Positions 12,651 through 25,008 of a DNA stretch of 64,000 nucleotides are shown here, in pieces. This DNA is from Acanthaster planci (Eukaryota > Echinodermata > Asteroidea > Valvatida > Acanthasteridae): NCBI RefSeq assembly GCF_001949145.1, contig NW_019091369.1, positions 3,248,705-3,312,704 of the forward strand. Reading direction: 5' to 3'. Positions within the stretch are counted from its first letter, which is position 1. Each line of letters opens with the position of its first letter. The notes under the pieces were generated by a model. The model was not told the origin of the DNA, did no database searches, and saw only the letters and a program-made list of their open reading frames with translations. Position numbers and translations under genes: made by a program.

Positions 12651-12913
12651 TCATCTGGGATGTGTTTAAAAAGCTACAAAGCGACGGAGACTTCAAATGG
12701 TCACGTCAAAAGTTGCCAAACGCAGGACAACAAACAAGAGATCGAGAAGAAAGGCCATTTAAAGAAATGAAGCCAATTCCTCGTGCAGTTCCTGCATCCC
12801 CGACAAAACGTCATCCTTACAAGTTGCCCGCCACCTACGAATACGGACAGTATGGGCGCGATATGGGCAAGATAACTACATTTTGCTCCGTGTGCGAGGA
12901 TTTTCTAACCTGA
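12651..12913 (+). CDS. Orphan terminal exon of an unrecognised gene
   Basis: An acceptor (AAACAG at 12645-12650) opens a frame in phase 1 that starts x-IWDVFKKLQSDGDFKW, runs to a TGA at 12911-12913, and is followed by AATAAA at 13076-13081. The 87-residue product is rich in Pro, Tyr, Lys and Arg, with motifs such as RHPYKLPATYEYGQYGR and a single C-x2-C (CSVC). No in-frame ATG lies before the acceptor, because a TAA is met just upstream, so earlier exons are needed; the first internal Met is near 12767. Tyr/Pro-rich short proteins of this look occur among axonemal microtubule-associated proteins, but I do not recognise the family and assign no function. It could also be a chance frame. Confidence 0.35.
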
Positions 12914-13075
12914 GGAATATGGGTTGCCTTTCGTAATCCGATAAAACTGGATAAGGGGATGTAGTTTTATTTTAGCTTTTTACTGTATAATTTGAAGGTA
13001 ATCTTAATTTAGTTTTAAGATCATAGTATATATTTTATTTATGTACACTGTTTTATTATGCAATGGGATTTAAAT

Positions 13076-13081
13076 AATAAA
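13076..13081 (+). terminator. Candidate polyadenylation signal after the orphan exon
   Basis: AATAAA lies about 165 nt after the TGA at 12911-12913. The spacing is ordinary for a 3' UTR and is part of the reason for treating 12651-12913 as a possible real exon. Confidence 0.35.
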
Positions 13082-13099
13082 TATCATTTATTATTATTA

Positions 13100-16000
13100 A
13101 AGTGCAACAGCCTGCTGGCCCGATCAAAGATTCAAACAATACGAAACAAAATTGACTTTTTGCACTGCTCCGCGCCGTCAAGCATCAGGGAGTCGGTCGG
13201 TGGTTCAGTTTAGTACTTACCAACGTAGTCAATGTGTCACAAGGAGAAATTAATGTAAAGGATCACAATGACACTTTGGGAATACTCCTAGTCATTTTGT
13301 TTACGTTTCAATTCGCCTGAACCTCAGTTCATACATTTTGTACTATGCAAAATCAAGGTTACTCAAAATATCAAGTGCGCGTGCGCGTGCCCAACGTGCA
13401 TGCCGACTAATTTAAAACTAGGTACGAAGTCTTCTTCAATTTGGCGTTTACACGAATTGTAATGTTGATAACATCGCATTTTGTGGAGTTTGTGGGTAAC
13501 TCTGGAACATTTGATTTGAAATCGAAATCCTACTACCTTGTTTCTCTCAGAATATACAGCATTCACTGAACTCGAACTTCATAAAATACGTTGTAAAGCA
13601 CCCTTCTTTAGATATTCTGATGAGGTCCGTAAGGCAATGCACGATGTCACAACAGTGGCAATGATTTTAGCGATTTTTGCTTATTTTTTCTTCTTTTAAT
13701 TCACCTTTTAAGGAAAAGTAAATGTCTGTTATGCGCATTTGCTGGGCATTCAGATGAGAAATATTGCCCAAAAAATTATGAAAGGTTTCGTCTTCACTGA
13801 AAAGGCCTGCCACACTGACATGCACACATTTTAATAAGCCGAGAGATTGGAACGTGATAAAGTGTAAAGCTGACATCCTTAGGGGCGATGGGATCTGGAG
13901 GCAATATTCACACCCAGGAAGAAGGCGTGTGAGAAAACCAATTTTCAATCGTCTTTTTTGGCCAACAAAGATGAAAGGAGCAGATGTTTCATTCTGGTAG
14001 GTGGATTCCGATGATAAGCTTAATGAGTTTCAGCAGTGCCTTGATATGTGCGCAAAAATGCCTCAGTTACTGTCGGTTATAATATTATTACAACATAGGA
14101 TTTCAAGCTAATGTAAGTCATACAGGTGCGTTGAGCTGTAAGTAAAACTCCGATTAGTGATGGATGATGATAGATTATAATTGTTTAAAGGAACCAGGAA
14201 AAGACTCTTTCTTAGAATCACTTTTTGTTTATCTCTGTACTCTTCTTCCATGTATGAAGACTGCTTGACATCTTTTTTGACTTTTTGAAACATGAAAAAG
14301 TGACCAAGCATTTCTGGACAAGTGAGGGCGCTTTTGCTTTGATGTAAATCCAGGAAGACATGGTGCAGGTTGCATGTTTTCCTGTTCAAATTGTGAACCC
14401 CAACTTTGCTATCTTGGAACATTACTGAAAAGGATTTTTGCTGGATTACTGCCATATACTTACACAGCAATAAATTGCCAAAGAAAACAAAATCTGCCAT
14501 GGTAGTGGTAAACACAATCTATAAATTTTCTGTGCAGAAATCTGTGCAACATTGAGATTCAGTGCCTTGGATGACATCATACTTCTGCTCATGAATATAC
14601 AAATAGCATTAGCATGAAAAGCAATAAAAGCAATAAAATACAGGTTAAAATTGCCAAACAACAATTTAAAATAAGGTAAATTGAAATCCAAAGATGCACT
14701 TTCAAGGGTTTTTAGTAAAACTTATAAAAATATTTCTATTTCCTGGTTCCTTTAAATGACTTGGTGGAGCTTGAAGGAGACTGAAGGCGCTTGAGGGATA
14801 GAGTAAAGCTTGAGGGAAGTTGGAGGAAGGAATCCTTGCTCTTGCTGTGCAATAAAATCATTCACCATGCTTATTCCTTATTTATTCTTTCAACACACGC
14901 TTTTCAGTCAGGAATCACCTGTGTCTTTGTCCTTGTGCCTGTGGGGTGGGAAATATGCGGCGTCTGACAACGCTTTTGACCGGGAAGCTCGTTGTACCGA
15001 ATCGATTTCCCAATCTACGGGCAGACGAGTAAAAATATGGGGGGAGTTCCCCCTTTCTGTGAATTGAAATCGATGAATGGAGCCGGGGCTTTCCGTTGTT
15101 TTGTCATAGCCGAGTTCTCCCGCGCCATTTGTTATATCACCCGGTAAAAAGTGGATTTGCCTAAGTTTGATCATGAAATACATGTTACTCCTTCTAGGCA
15201 TACGTTCGTAGTTTAGAATGACTTGATTTTATAGTTTTCGTAGTTTGGAAGAAATACATTCTTTCTCATTTTGCACGGATAGTTTAAACATGAATATACC
15301 TGCAGGAAATTTGGTTAATTACACAAAATCCATACTGTTATACGCTATATAACTTATACAATGTGTGTGGTAAATTTTTAAAAAAAAGATGGCTGCATTA
15401 TTTCAATCCCATGAATTATATATAATTTTTTTCTATGTTTTATTGATCAGCAAAAAACAAAACAAACATACATCAGAAAGTAACAGCACGAATCATACAA
15501 AATTAAGGAAATTGGAAAAACAGGAGATAATTAGAAAGTATCACAGAAGAGGGGGCCGTGAAGAGATGTAGAAAAATGGTCATTATACATGTACATTTGA
15601 AATGATTGCATAGGGTTTACAGAATTAGAATTGAAATTTCGGAAGACGAAAGGTTTGATTTATCCCATGTATTACATTAATTAAGGTACACAGCTTGCAT
15701 CCGATCTCTTTGAGGACGCCTTCAGGTCTCAGCCAAACTGTAATGAGGCTATGGGGTTACAACCCCCCGCTGCCCCGTGGGTTCGATAACACCGTCACGC
15801 CCATGGCTCGGTGTCTTCATCGTCTGTCAGCGAGACTTACTTTGGCTAAGAGGCCGGCCGGCACCCCCCGCAAGGGGTTGGCCAAGATGAACTCTTCAAC
15901 CCTCGGAAGATTTGGATGAGATGTTCCTTTCATCAATTTATCCGCCGACATGTTCTCATTATGTTTTGGGAGGGCTGGAACGATTTAAAGTTCGTGTCCA

Positions 16001-16831
16001 CTCTCTACGGAAAGGAAAAGTGGAGCTTCCCTTGCTATCAGTTATAAAATGTGGTTCTCGACATCGTTTTTCAAAGAAAAAAAACCCAAATCGCTACCTG
16101 GAAAGATTAGGAGCGAAACATTCTCATTTCAAAACTTGAAACAGTCTGTTAGTCAATGCAATGTTTCACTAGAAAGCTCATGACGTATCTACCGTATCTA
16201 TCGTCAAATAGAAACATTTTTATTTGCAAAATGGTGTATTTCAAAAGATCAAAACGTCTTCAGCTTTTTAAGGACCGTTCCCAGTACGGTAAGAACCAAA
16301 AAGGTATTATTCAGGATAATGATACCGGTAAGATAATCACCAAACTAGAACGGCATGGCTCGCTGCTTGTTATGAATTTGAATTTCTTTCCTGTAATAAC
16401 AGGAAAGAAAGAGACATCCAAGTTACTCAAATATGATTACTAAATTAAACAAGAAAATACTAACCAAGCTTCATCAATATTTTGCACAAGATTGGTTGAC
16501 ATACGACTGCAATACAGATGTACAAGATATTTTATCGACTTTAGCAATAAAATTCATTGTACTCAAGGAGAAAAATCCTAGTTGGTGCTGTGTGCAGACT
16601 GTGTGTTGAAAAGTGCAGGCCATTTAAAAGTAAACCAGCAAAGACCACCAACAAGGGAGATATAGGTACAAAGGCTCCACAGTTCTTTACAGGAGAGAGG
16701 AATGCCTACAGAATGCGGGTGCAGTACAGTGAGACTAGACCTGGGTGATTATATTAGCCGTGCATTTGTGAGTTTGATGGATGGTGCATAATTAAAATTC
16801 CTCCAACGCACAGTTCTACACTTTGTATCTA
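13100..16831. other. Intergenic region without supported genes
   Basis: AT-rich, with only short unsupported frames on either strand. A GC-rich patch at about 15740-15900 has a tRNA B-box-like GGTTCGA but no cloverleaf. A palindromic kappaB-like GGGGAGTTCCCC lies near 15041-15052. Confidence 0.45.
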
Positions 16832-17581
16832 NNNNNNNNNNNNNNNNNNNNNNNNNNNNNNNNNNNNNNNNNNNNNNNNNNNNNNNNNNNNNNNNNNNNN
16901 NNNNNNNNNNNNNNNNNNNNNNNNNNNNNNNNNNNNNNNNNNNNNNNNNNNNNNNNNNNNNNNNNNNNNNNNNNNNNNNNNNNNNNNNNNNNNNNNNNNN
17001 NNNNNNNNNNNNNNNNNNNNNNNNNNNNNNNNNNNNNNNNNNNNNNNNNNNNNNNNNNNNNNNNNNNNNNNNNNNNNNNNNNNNNNNNNNNNNNNNNNNN
17101 NNNNNNNNNNNNNNNNNNNNNNNNNNNNNNNNNNNNNNNNNNNNNNNNNNNNNNNNNNNNNNNNNNNNNNNNNNNNNNNNNNNNNNNNNNNNNNNNNNNN
17201 NNNNNNNNNNNNNNNNNNNNNNNNNNNNNNNNNNNNNNNNNNNNNNNNNNNNNNNNNNNNNNNNNNNNNNNNNNNNNNNNNNNNNNNNNNNNNNNNNNNN
17301 NNNNNNNNNNNNNNNNNNNNNNNNNNNNNNNNNNNNNNNNNNNNNNNNNNNNNNNNNNNNNNNNNNNNNNNNNNNNNNNNNNNNNNNNNNNNNNNNNNNN
17401 NNNNNNNNNNNNNNNNNNNNNNNNNNNNNNNNNNNNNNNNNNNNNNNNNNNNNNNNNNNNNNNNNNNNNNNNNNNNNNNNNNNNNNNNNNNNNNNNNNNN
17501 NNNNNNNNNNNNNNNNNNNNNNNNNNNNNNNNNNNNNNNNNNNNNNNNNNNNNNNNNNNNNNNNNNNNNNNNNNNNNNNNN
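16832..17581. other. Assembly gap (750 N)
   Basis: A run of 750 undetermined bases. The flanks carry TACATGTA/ATACATACATTCATG-type low-complexity DNA, which probably caused the assembly break. Nothing can be said about its content, and the round size may be an estimate. Confidence 0.99.
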
Positions 17582-17982
17582 AGATACATGCATTCATGAC
17601 ATAGATACATACATTCATGTACATTACAGGAGTGCACAGTACATATGTACTATATGTACATGTACTACAGGGTAAGTACACAATATGACATATATTGAAT
17701 ACAACATTCAAGTTTTATAATTTTTTTTATTAAATTCATAAGTTTCTAAGCATTAATTCCATACGAGACTATTTAAATACTGATAGAATTCCAAGAGGAA
17801 GCAAACAAGCCCTAAATGACACATTTTAGCACTTATGGACCTGCTAGGAAACCGTAGCTTTAACATTTGAGGACGGCCGGCCGGCTGGCCGGACGGAAGG
17901 ACAGAAGACTGAAATTGGTACGCTCGCACTTGCTTCGCAGCTCGCCCAAAAGGTTACATTTTGCTAGTCTGACTTAGTTAAA

Positions 17983-18180
17983 TGATCGATTGATCGATCA
18001 TCCGATCATCCGATCAGTCGATCAATACACCAATTAATCAATCGGCCAATAGATCGAATATATCAACGGATCGATCACATGATTGATTTCTCAACCCAAA
18101 AGGTCAATCAACCAATCAATCCCACCAATCAGTCGATTGATTAATCGATCACTCGATCAATCAATTGCGATCGATCAGTC
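17983..18180. repeat. Degenerate GATC/ATCA microsatellite
   Basis: About 200 bp built from variants of GATCGATC, GATCATCC and AATCAATC, with many exact GATC tetramers. It looks like a degenerated tandem tetranucleotide array. The imperfect units suggest age. Confidence 0.8.
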
Positions 18181-19500
18181 AGTTTTTCTGGCATGACTTT
18201 GTTAAAAGGATCGATCAATTGATAAATAATATGCAGAAATTTCCAATATGGACTTTCGAACTTCCCCTTGTGTGAACTACGCAGGCGCGCAAATATGTTT
18301 GAACTAACTGATTGGCGTCCTTTGTCTTGAGAAGAACTTATTAACACGCATGCGCATTCTGGTCGCCGGTAAACTCATCTGAAGTTGATCTGACTCGGCT
18401 TTCTAGGGTATGAGCCAACTGACTGGTGATACATTCAGCTTTCCCACTTGGCATTACCCACGGGTAAACGGAACAAATGTTGTGGAAGGGGGGCTGTTAA
18501 AAGGATATGCCTGCTTGCTCAGAGTGAAACTATAGATAAGAAAATAATTTAATAAGTCACCCACTAAGTCTAGACAGCATCTGCCTGCAGCAATGTTCAT
18601 GGGGGAAAAAGACGGTGACGCTTTGTTATGCAGGTACTGAAAAGGTAGCGAGATGCAAAGAAAAATACCATCGTAAATTGTAGGATGAGAGGGCCACACA
18701 TTGGAAATTTTTCACAGATACCCGGTAACCAAATCTGCACCCGTGCATGGGACAAAAAGGTGTCGTGTACATAGAGAAAGGTCAATAACAATGGGATCTG
18801 TTCATTGGCCAAGACCAGCTAAAACAATTCCCCTCCCTATAAGCAGTTAACAGTATGACTGGTATCGACAGTGTTCTCAACTAATGTTTGCCGTGGAATG
18901 GAATAGCCCATGCAAAAAGACAAAGGTGGGATGTGAACCCCCAGCACCACTTTGAGTGTGTCTCGCACAGTTCCCTGAAATACTGAGTGCTAGTCAACAC
19001 CTCACAGCAACGGCTGAAAATCACATTATTTCGTCCACAATGAAAAGAAAACAACTTGTTTGTAAACTGATACCCAAAAGTAAGCTACAACCCGGGCTGA
19101 CTCAAATAAAGCCAGCACACATGCTGTGCCGAGTGGGGAAAAAAAACACTGACGCACGTCTCCCGCTTCAAAGCAGCGCAGTATGGCTGTTTGGGTTCAA
19201 AGGACGAACAACATATTATTAGATTACTGCACAACTCCGCGGTGCAGAAGCAAACTACCGCACGCTGGATAAAAGGCTATGAACAAGATGACTTCAGTCA
19301 AAAACACTGCTACGGATATCCTGACAGGAAACGGGTATATAATAAGGAAGACCATGGCATTTCCAGTAATCACTATCATGGCCAGAGCAAGTGTGCATGG
19401 ATCGTAGCACTGCCTGTTTCACTTCCGTTGAAAACAGGATTTTGAGATCGAAACCTAACACTGCATAGGGCTACAGAGCGTCAACGAGCTCTGTTTTCCC
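18181..19500. other. Intergenic spacer upstream of the FAM167-like gene
   Basis: No supported exon. The right end approaches the TATA box of the FAM167-like gene. Confidence 0.4.
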
Positions 19501-19517
19501 CATGTTTTGGGCGCTGT

Positions 19518-19523
19518 TATAAA
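19518..19523 (+). promoter_or_regulatory. Candidate TATA box of the FAM167-like gene
   Basis: TATAAA lies 37-42 nt before the ATG at 19560, predicting transcription start near 19548 and a very short 5' UTR. The motif is correct in form. The short leader is unusual, so an upstream start remains possible. Confidence 0.35.
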
Positions 19524-19559
19524 GAGTCGTTTCGCGCAGGGCGACAATCTGAGGTAATT

Positions 19560-22500
19560 ATGGGCGATCCTATCCGAAGCTATGCCTCCATCGGGCGACT
19601 GAACCTGCAGGTTGCAGATTTTCGGGAGGACCTGTGTCCAGATGAGGGCCCCACCGTCGTGAGAAGAAAGTCTAGTGTCCGATTTCTTGATGAGGTGACG
19701 ACGATCAACGACAATGAGGCATGTGACCCAGAGAGAGCCTTGACGCGCTTAAGAAGCGAGACGGCCAATCACAAATGCTCTTTTGTGGCTGGGGAGCCTT
19801 ATTACAGCCGCGGAATGGACGGCGGGCAGACGGCATCGGAACGGGGATCCCTGGATTTTACCCGCTGGAAGCTGGACAGAAAGGAGCGAGAGGCGAGATT
19901 GGAACAAAATATTAACTGGATTAGAGAGGAAATTGTAAGTAGGAAACATAACGGAACTTTTTAAGGCATATGAATCATATAGTTGAAAGCCCATAAATAA
20001 TAACAATTCATCAATGGTTAAAAATGGGAAGAACCACAATAGATCTGCATTTTGCTTGGAAATACAAAAACTTGTAGAGTGCATGGTCTGTAACCTTTAC
20101 GTCAGTCTGCCGGTATTATTAGTTAAGTCACAGTTTTGAAAAACAAAATCTGTCTAATTTTATGATTTAGTAATTTGCTGCGTTCCTGTACGAAACGACT
20201 GGATGTTGCTAGTCTTTTCAAAATGCCTTAATTGCGATACTGACGTCATACGCAAATAACACAAAGAGGCTCAACCTGTGGGCCTAATCAATAGATCACT
20301 GTGGAATCTGGGTCATCGGATGAATGTTTCATATGTCGCTAAAGTTGATTTCTACACCCTTCAGATTTCATGATGCGGTGTCAAACTTTAAGAAAACTCA
20401 ATTACACAGAGAAATTTCATGGACTTCGTATTATACCCAACAACCTGCGCTTTGGAATATTCCGAGTAGCCATCGAATTCGCATTAGTCAATGTTTGCGT
20501 TGTCAGCCTCTACGCGGCGGTGTTTTGCGGCACTGTTTTCAGGTAATCTTTACTTTGATACTTCTTTGATAAATAAGGTACTCCAACAGTTTACAGGGAT
20601 CTGATACCATTTTGACCCTGTGTTTGGTCACCTGAAGGGGTGGGCTGTTATCAGCTGACACCTCCAAATCCTGTCTTTTAGACATGTAGAATTTGAGGTT
20701 AGAATTGTCGGTTAGAAGGCGCCTGTGTAACGTTGTTATCGCGCGAATTGAGTTTGAAATGAATGGCAAATTCAGCCTGTAGTCTTTTTATCACAGATTT
20801 TCTTTCACAAAATCATATCTAGGATGAGGTATTTCCAAGCAAAGGATATAGGCCATGGCATGTCAAGTAGACTGACTGGGCCAACACTCCACGAAGTCCT
20901 GGTTCTTCTGTTTGCTCGTTTTACTTTTGGTATACTTTTGTCTAAATGATGTTTTGAGTTTGTAATCATTTACTCGCTTGTGAAACAGTCCGAACGGCTA
21001 CTTCGACACCCAATACAAACAGAGCTGTCGGTTTTGTCATATTGGTAACTGATTGTTCGAAGATGGTTGCAATCTTTCGATCAATAGCCTTAAGTTCAAG
21101 AATTGGTGGTGAAGTATTTAGAATTTGTGCAAATCAGACCACCTGTTCGTTGCATATTGTGGCAACTCGCCCATTTTGGTCATTTGTGAAAAGGTCACAT
21201 GGGGTCCTTCTGTATTTGCTGCCGCCCCCCAAAAAAAGATTTTTCCATACTCGCAAATAGAAGTGGGCATGCGTATATGATGAACAACTCCAACAACGGC
21301 CAGTGCCAGGACAACCGCGCATAAATAACGCGCTCCGACTTAGGCTAAACCCAATAGGAACATGTACAAAGATACACTCAGTAATTGGTCTACGCTCGCA
21401 TGTGATATGAAATAAATTTTCATTAAGGGCCTCTCTGGGACAGCGCTTCGATTTGATTGCCCACGTCGCAGGTGGAATTGGGACAGGATAATAGCGTGTT
21501 GGTCTGTACATGGCACTGTGGAACAGACTTTCTCTCCAAAAAGCTTAATTCATGCCTTGTTTCTCCAGGAGTGCTTTGGCGGGAAACACTCTTGAGGATC
21601 TAACTTCAGCGAGCGCTATTTTGGCGAGAATTGAGTTAAGGCGGTCACGGCCGCTGCGCAATCCGTTTAGAAATAGTCTGGCCGGCAATGTCTTAAACCT
21701 GCCATAACGCCCCGGGCAGGGATTTGCCAGCTTTTAGAGGGAGACCGTTTCCAGACGAAACAGACGTGCGAAATCACGTTTGAAAAAGTGCAGGGACACT
21801 TCATCAGGGAGACATATTTCTGTGCCAAGTCGGAGTGAATGGCTAATTGCCAAGGTGTTACAAGCCCACCAGCTAGACATTGTTCCTTTTGAAACGTTCA
21901 AAACATTCATTGACACAGTTTTCACTCCCGTGTTGATTTATGTGCACTCGTTTCTTCCCCAATTTCTTCCTTTTTGGTTTGGATATAGTTTTCTTCGTAC
22001 ACTGGTTTGCTTGCCTTTTCCCCGTCTTTTCAAAGGCTGTTTTAATTACGGTTTCTGACATTTCCAACTGCTGCACAGAAACATTAGGCTAAATTTTCGG
22101 GTAAATAATAGACACTTATACAAACGAGACAGTTATGGGAGATCATTAGAACCGCAATGTCCCCATTAAGCCGGTCTGTCACGTTTGCACGTTACCACTA
22201 CAAAATCAATCGTGTGTCATAGTTCCATGACTGTAGTTGCAAAGTTCTTGGGGGTAATGAGGAAATGAAGTATGATTAGACGAAATCTGCTTGATGTGTA
22301 GTCCCAATGATCAGTCTGACATTTATCTCAATGTTTGTGTTGTACTGAATACACGAGTTCAAAGCTTCGAGGTTAACCTGATTTTGCCACGGTGATAAAA
22401 GCCATTAGTTGCTATAATCATAACCCAGTTCAAACTACTTACACATTTACTGTTGAAACCGAAAGATGTCCGACGTATTATCTTTATCTGTCCATTTATT

Positions 22501-24910
22501 TTCTGGTTTTATCTGGAAACTCGTCGTCCTTGAAGCAAACGGGGAAATCTCCTAATTTCATTATGGTGCGATATCCGACATAACGATGCGTTCTTTTCCT
22601 TCTTTTTGGACACCTCACTGAATTGTCATGATTGTGTTTCGTATTGTTTCCGCTTGTTAAGTTATCCACTTACAGACAACAAAACTTTTCTAACACTGAA
22701 TATACTAGCTAGTTTGTCATATACACGTATCTTTCATTTGAATCAGGAAGCATGCATTTTCGTTTCACTTGCTAAGAATTCTATACGCTATCCGTAGTGC
22801 ATTTCCATTATATTACGTATACTAATTTCCGCCCTGAATGCTTTGAATGAAGCATTCTGCCTTAATATGAACTATTTGTCTATATACGAACTCAAATACT
22901 AGCAGAAGGGCTGATCAAATTCCTTTGAAGAAACATTTTACTCAACTTACATTCAGTCACCAACCAACTACATACTCGCAATAAATAAAGTGGAATATTT
23001 CCAGCCCTTCGGCGGTGAATAAATCACACGATATTGCTCAACGTCTGACGGCACATCGAATTATCTCCATTGACTTCAGAGCACGTACAGCCCCGAAGCT
23101 ATCGGTAAAAAAGACTGCTGCGATAGAAACCAAAACATTATAGAAATAATAATGCATGTTTTTTCTAATTAATAAAAAAAATGGCTAGTCACGCACAATT
23201 AATATGTCGTTGAAAACTTGTCAATACGAAAACAAAACAAAAAATGTATTCGAGAAACAGTCAGCATCGAGATATGAACTTCACTTAGTTTGAAACGTGG
23301 ATTGTATAATTCGTTTTATATACCTTTCCATAAACGAGACAGTTTTCAACATAAGCATGAATGCAACCGTGCGTTCACTTAATAACACTTTTCTCTGAAA
23401 ACAATTCCATGTTCTGTCGTAATGACAGCAGCGATGCACAACGACAAAGACGTTGCTTCTTAAAGGAATTCCAATTGTCATATTCCAGGCATTGCAATAT
23501 GACGTTAGCCAAGCATAGTGCACTGAGCAATACGTCGAAATTTATGACTTCATCATATTAAAGCTGAAGCTATGATATCTGCATCAGGACGATGGTACAA
23601 ACGACAAAGATAATAATAACAAAGAATGGCAAAGGTGGTGGCATCAAACAATATTGACGAATACGTCGCTTGTATTGTCGAAAAGGACGATGACGATGGT
23701 AACAAGACCGACGAAGTAAACGATCATACCGACTGTGAAGATTTAAAATATTGTCACTAATGCTTACGAGGCGTCTGCCATGGTGCAAGCAGTGTATGGT
23801 GCAATCCAACTATTTGACGAATGAAAGCGTCATATAGTTTCGTGTCTCGTCGCTTCCTTTAACGAATCAGTTACCAAGATGTGATTTCACCATCTGTCGC
23901 TATAGAACCGCACAAGACCACAGCTGTATGGCGTCGGCTGATAGAGGCTGACTGTGGGCATGATAAATTTCCTTTCAGTTTAATAGGACAAGAAAAATCT
24001 CCTAGGGCGAGAGGGAATTCACATCGTGACAAGCTTGGTAGGATCCATGCCTGTATTACACGAGTGACGCACGTGGTTTGAAGTTATTAAGGACAAGTGT
24101 TTAAAGTGCGGTGGCAGAGATTTTGACCAAGCTTCAACTCCTTAACAGAACAGCCACGCCAAGTTTCGATTTCACTTTTCGATCGTATCAGTTAAATGAA
24201 CTTCGCCATACAAAGATTGAGCAGTAGTAAAAAACTGCTGAAGAAAAAAAGTACACTTGAATGACAGGATATAACCAAACAATAACTGTCATTGAACGTT
24301 TTGAATAAAGAGGTGTTAGCCCTATCTTCAGCGCGACAACCGGCTTCAGACAAAAGAATCTGCGTTTTGATTCACAAAAAAAGTTATGACTGAATCTGAA
24401 ACAAATTCTTGTTCCAACATGTTTAACGTCAAAATTGACAGATTAAATACTCTTGACATTTTTCAACCACAGACCAAGTTGAAGCAACAAGATCAGTCCC
24501 TCATGCGCCAGTTTCTGCAGCTCCGCTCGGTCATCTACAAGCTCAAGGGTACTGTCACCTCGGACCAGCGTCCAGCGGTCAAACTGCCTCACATCGCAGC
24601 CTCTGTGGACTCCTTCGACCGGTACGAGTCCAACGCCGGGGGCTTAGAGGCGCTCCAGACGGGGGAGACCAATGACTTGATGCTGGTGTATGATGAGGAA
24701 GGCGACCTGTGCGAGTTGGATGATCAGATGGCCCTGATGGAAGACCCCTACCTCCCGGAGTTCAGGGGCCGGACTGTGTCGCTACTCGGTCCCGGTAACA
24801 TCACCAGGACCAGGCCCGGCAGTGGGGGGTTCGGATACCTAAAATCACGGACCATGTCCTTCTCAGTGGGAACGTCTGCCCGGGAGTTGGACCGGGCAAT
24901 TGTTGAGTGA
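19560..24910 (+). CDS. FAM167A: FAM167A/B-like protein
   Basis: Two exons, 19560-19934 and 24473-24910, joined in phase 0 (donor ATT|GTAAGT, acceptor CCACAG|ACC), encode 270 residues. Recognition rests on the block that spans the junction, LEQNINWIREEI then TKLKQQDQSLMRQFLQLR and SVIYKLK (about residues 113-149). This matches the family's conserved W-x-R-x-E-L...M-x-x-Q-D-x-x-L-x-R-Q-x-x-x-L-R-x-x-I-x-x-L-K helix. An acidic segment (LVYDEEGDLCELDD) follows. The N-terminal 110 residues look disordered. The human proteins are about 160-215 residues, so this one is longer. The family lacks catalytic motifs and its role is poorly known; human FAM167A has been linked to noncanonical NF-kappaB activation. 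Assignment to A rather than B is not possible. Confidence 0.85.
19935..24472 (+). other. Single 4.5-kb intron of the FAM167-like gene
   Basis: The intron starts GTAAGT and ends CCACAG. I see no exon in it. It holds a perfect E2F-type TTTGGCGGGAAA at 21575-21586, a short GAATGCTT/AAGCATTC hairpin near 22836-22857, and a GAY-rich low-complexity patch at about 23570-23760. Confidence 0.7.
21575..21586 (+). promoter_or_regulatory. E2F-consensus sequence
   Basis: TTTGGCGGGAAA fits TTTSGCGSGAAA at every base. It lies inside the FAM167-like intron, away from any recognised promoter. It is reported as a motif match only. Confidence 0.25.
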
Positions 24911-25002
24911 AGTTCCCGATTGTCGGCATTGGGAAGTTAGAAAATGAACAAAGAGCAAGGCTATGTTAGATCGGGAGGACCGTTTAAGCACCCACAACAC
25001 TG

Positions 25003-25008
25003 ATTAAA
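25003..25008 (+). terminator. Candidate variant polyadenylation signal (ATTAAA) of the FAM167-like gene
   Basis: ATTAAA, the commonest variant hexamer, lies about 93 nt after the stop codon at 24910. A canonical AATAAA is found only near 25886, giving a longer alternative 3' UTR. Confidence 0.3.

Noticed and set aside
15740-15800. Possible tRNA or tRNA-derived SINE (GGTTCGA B-box-like)
   Set aside because: No A box and no acceptor or anticodon stems can be drawn around it.
16749-17711. Long frames spanning the N gap
   Set aside because: They exist only because N is read as open. The flanks are low-complexity ATACAT repeats.
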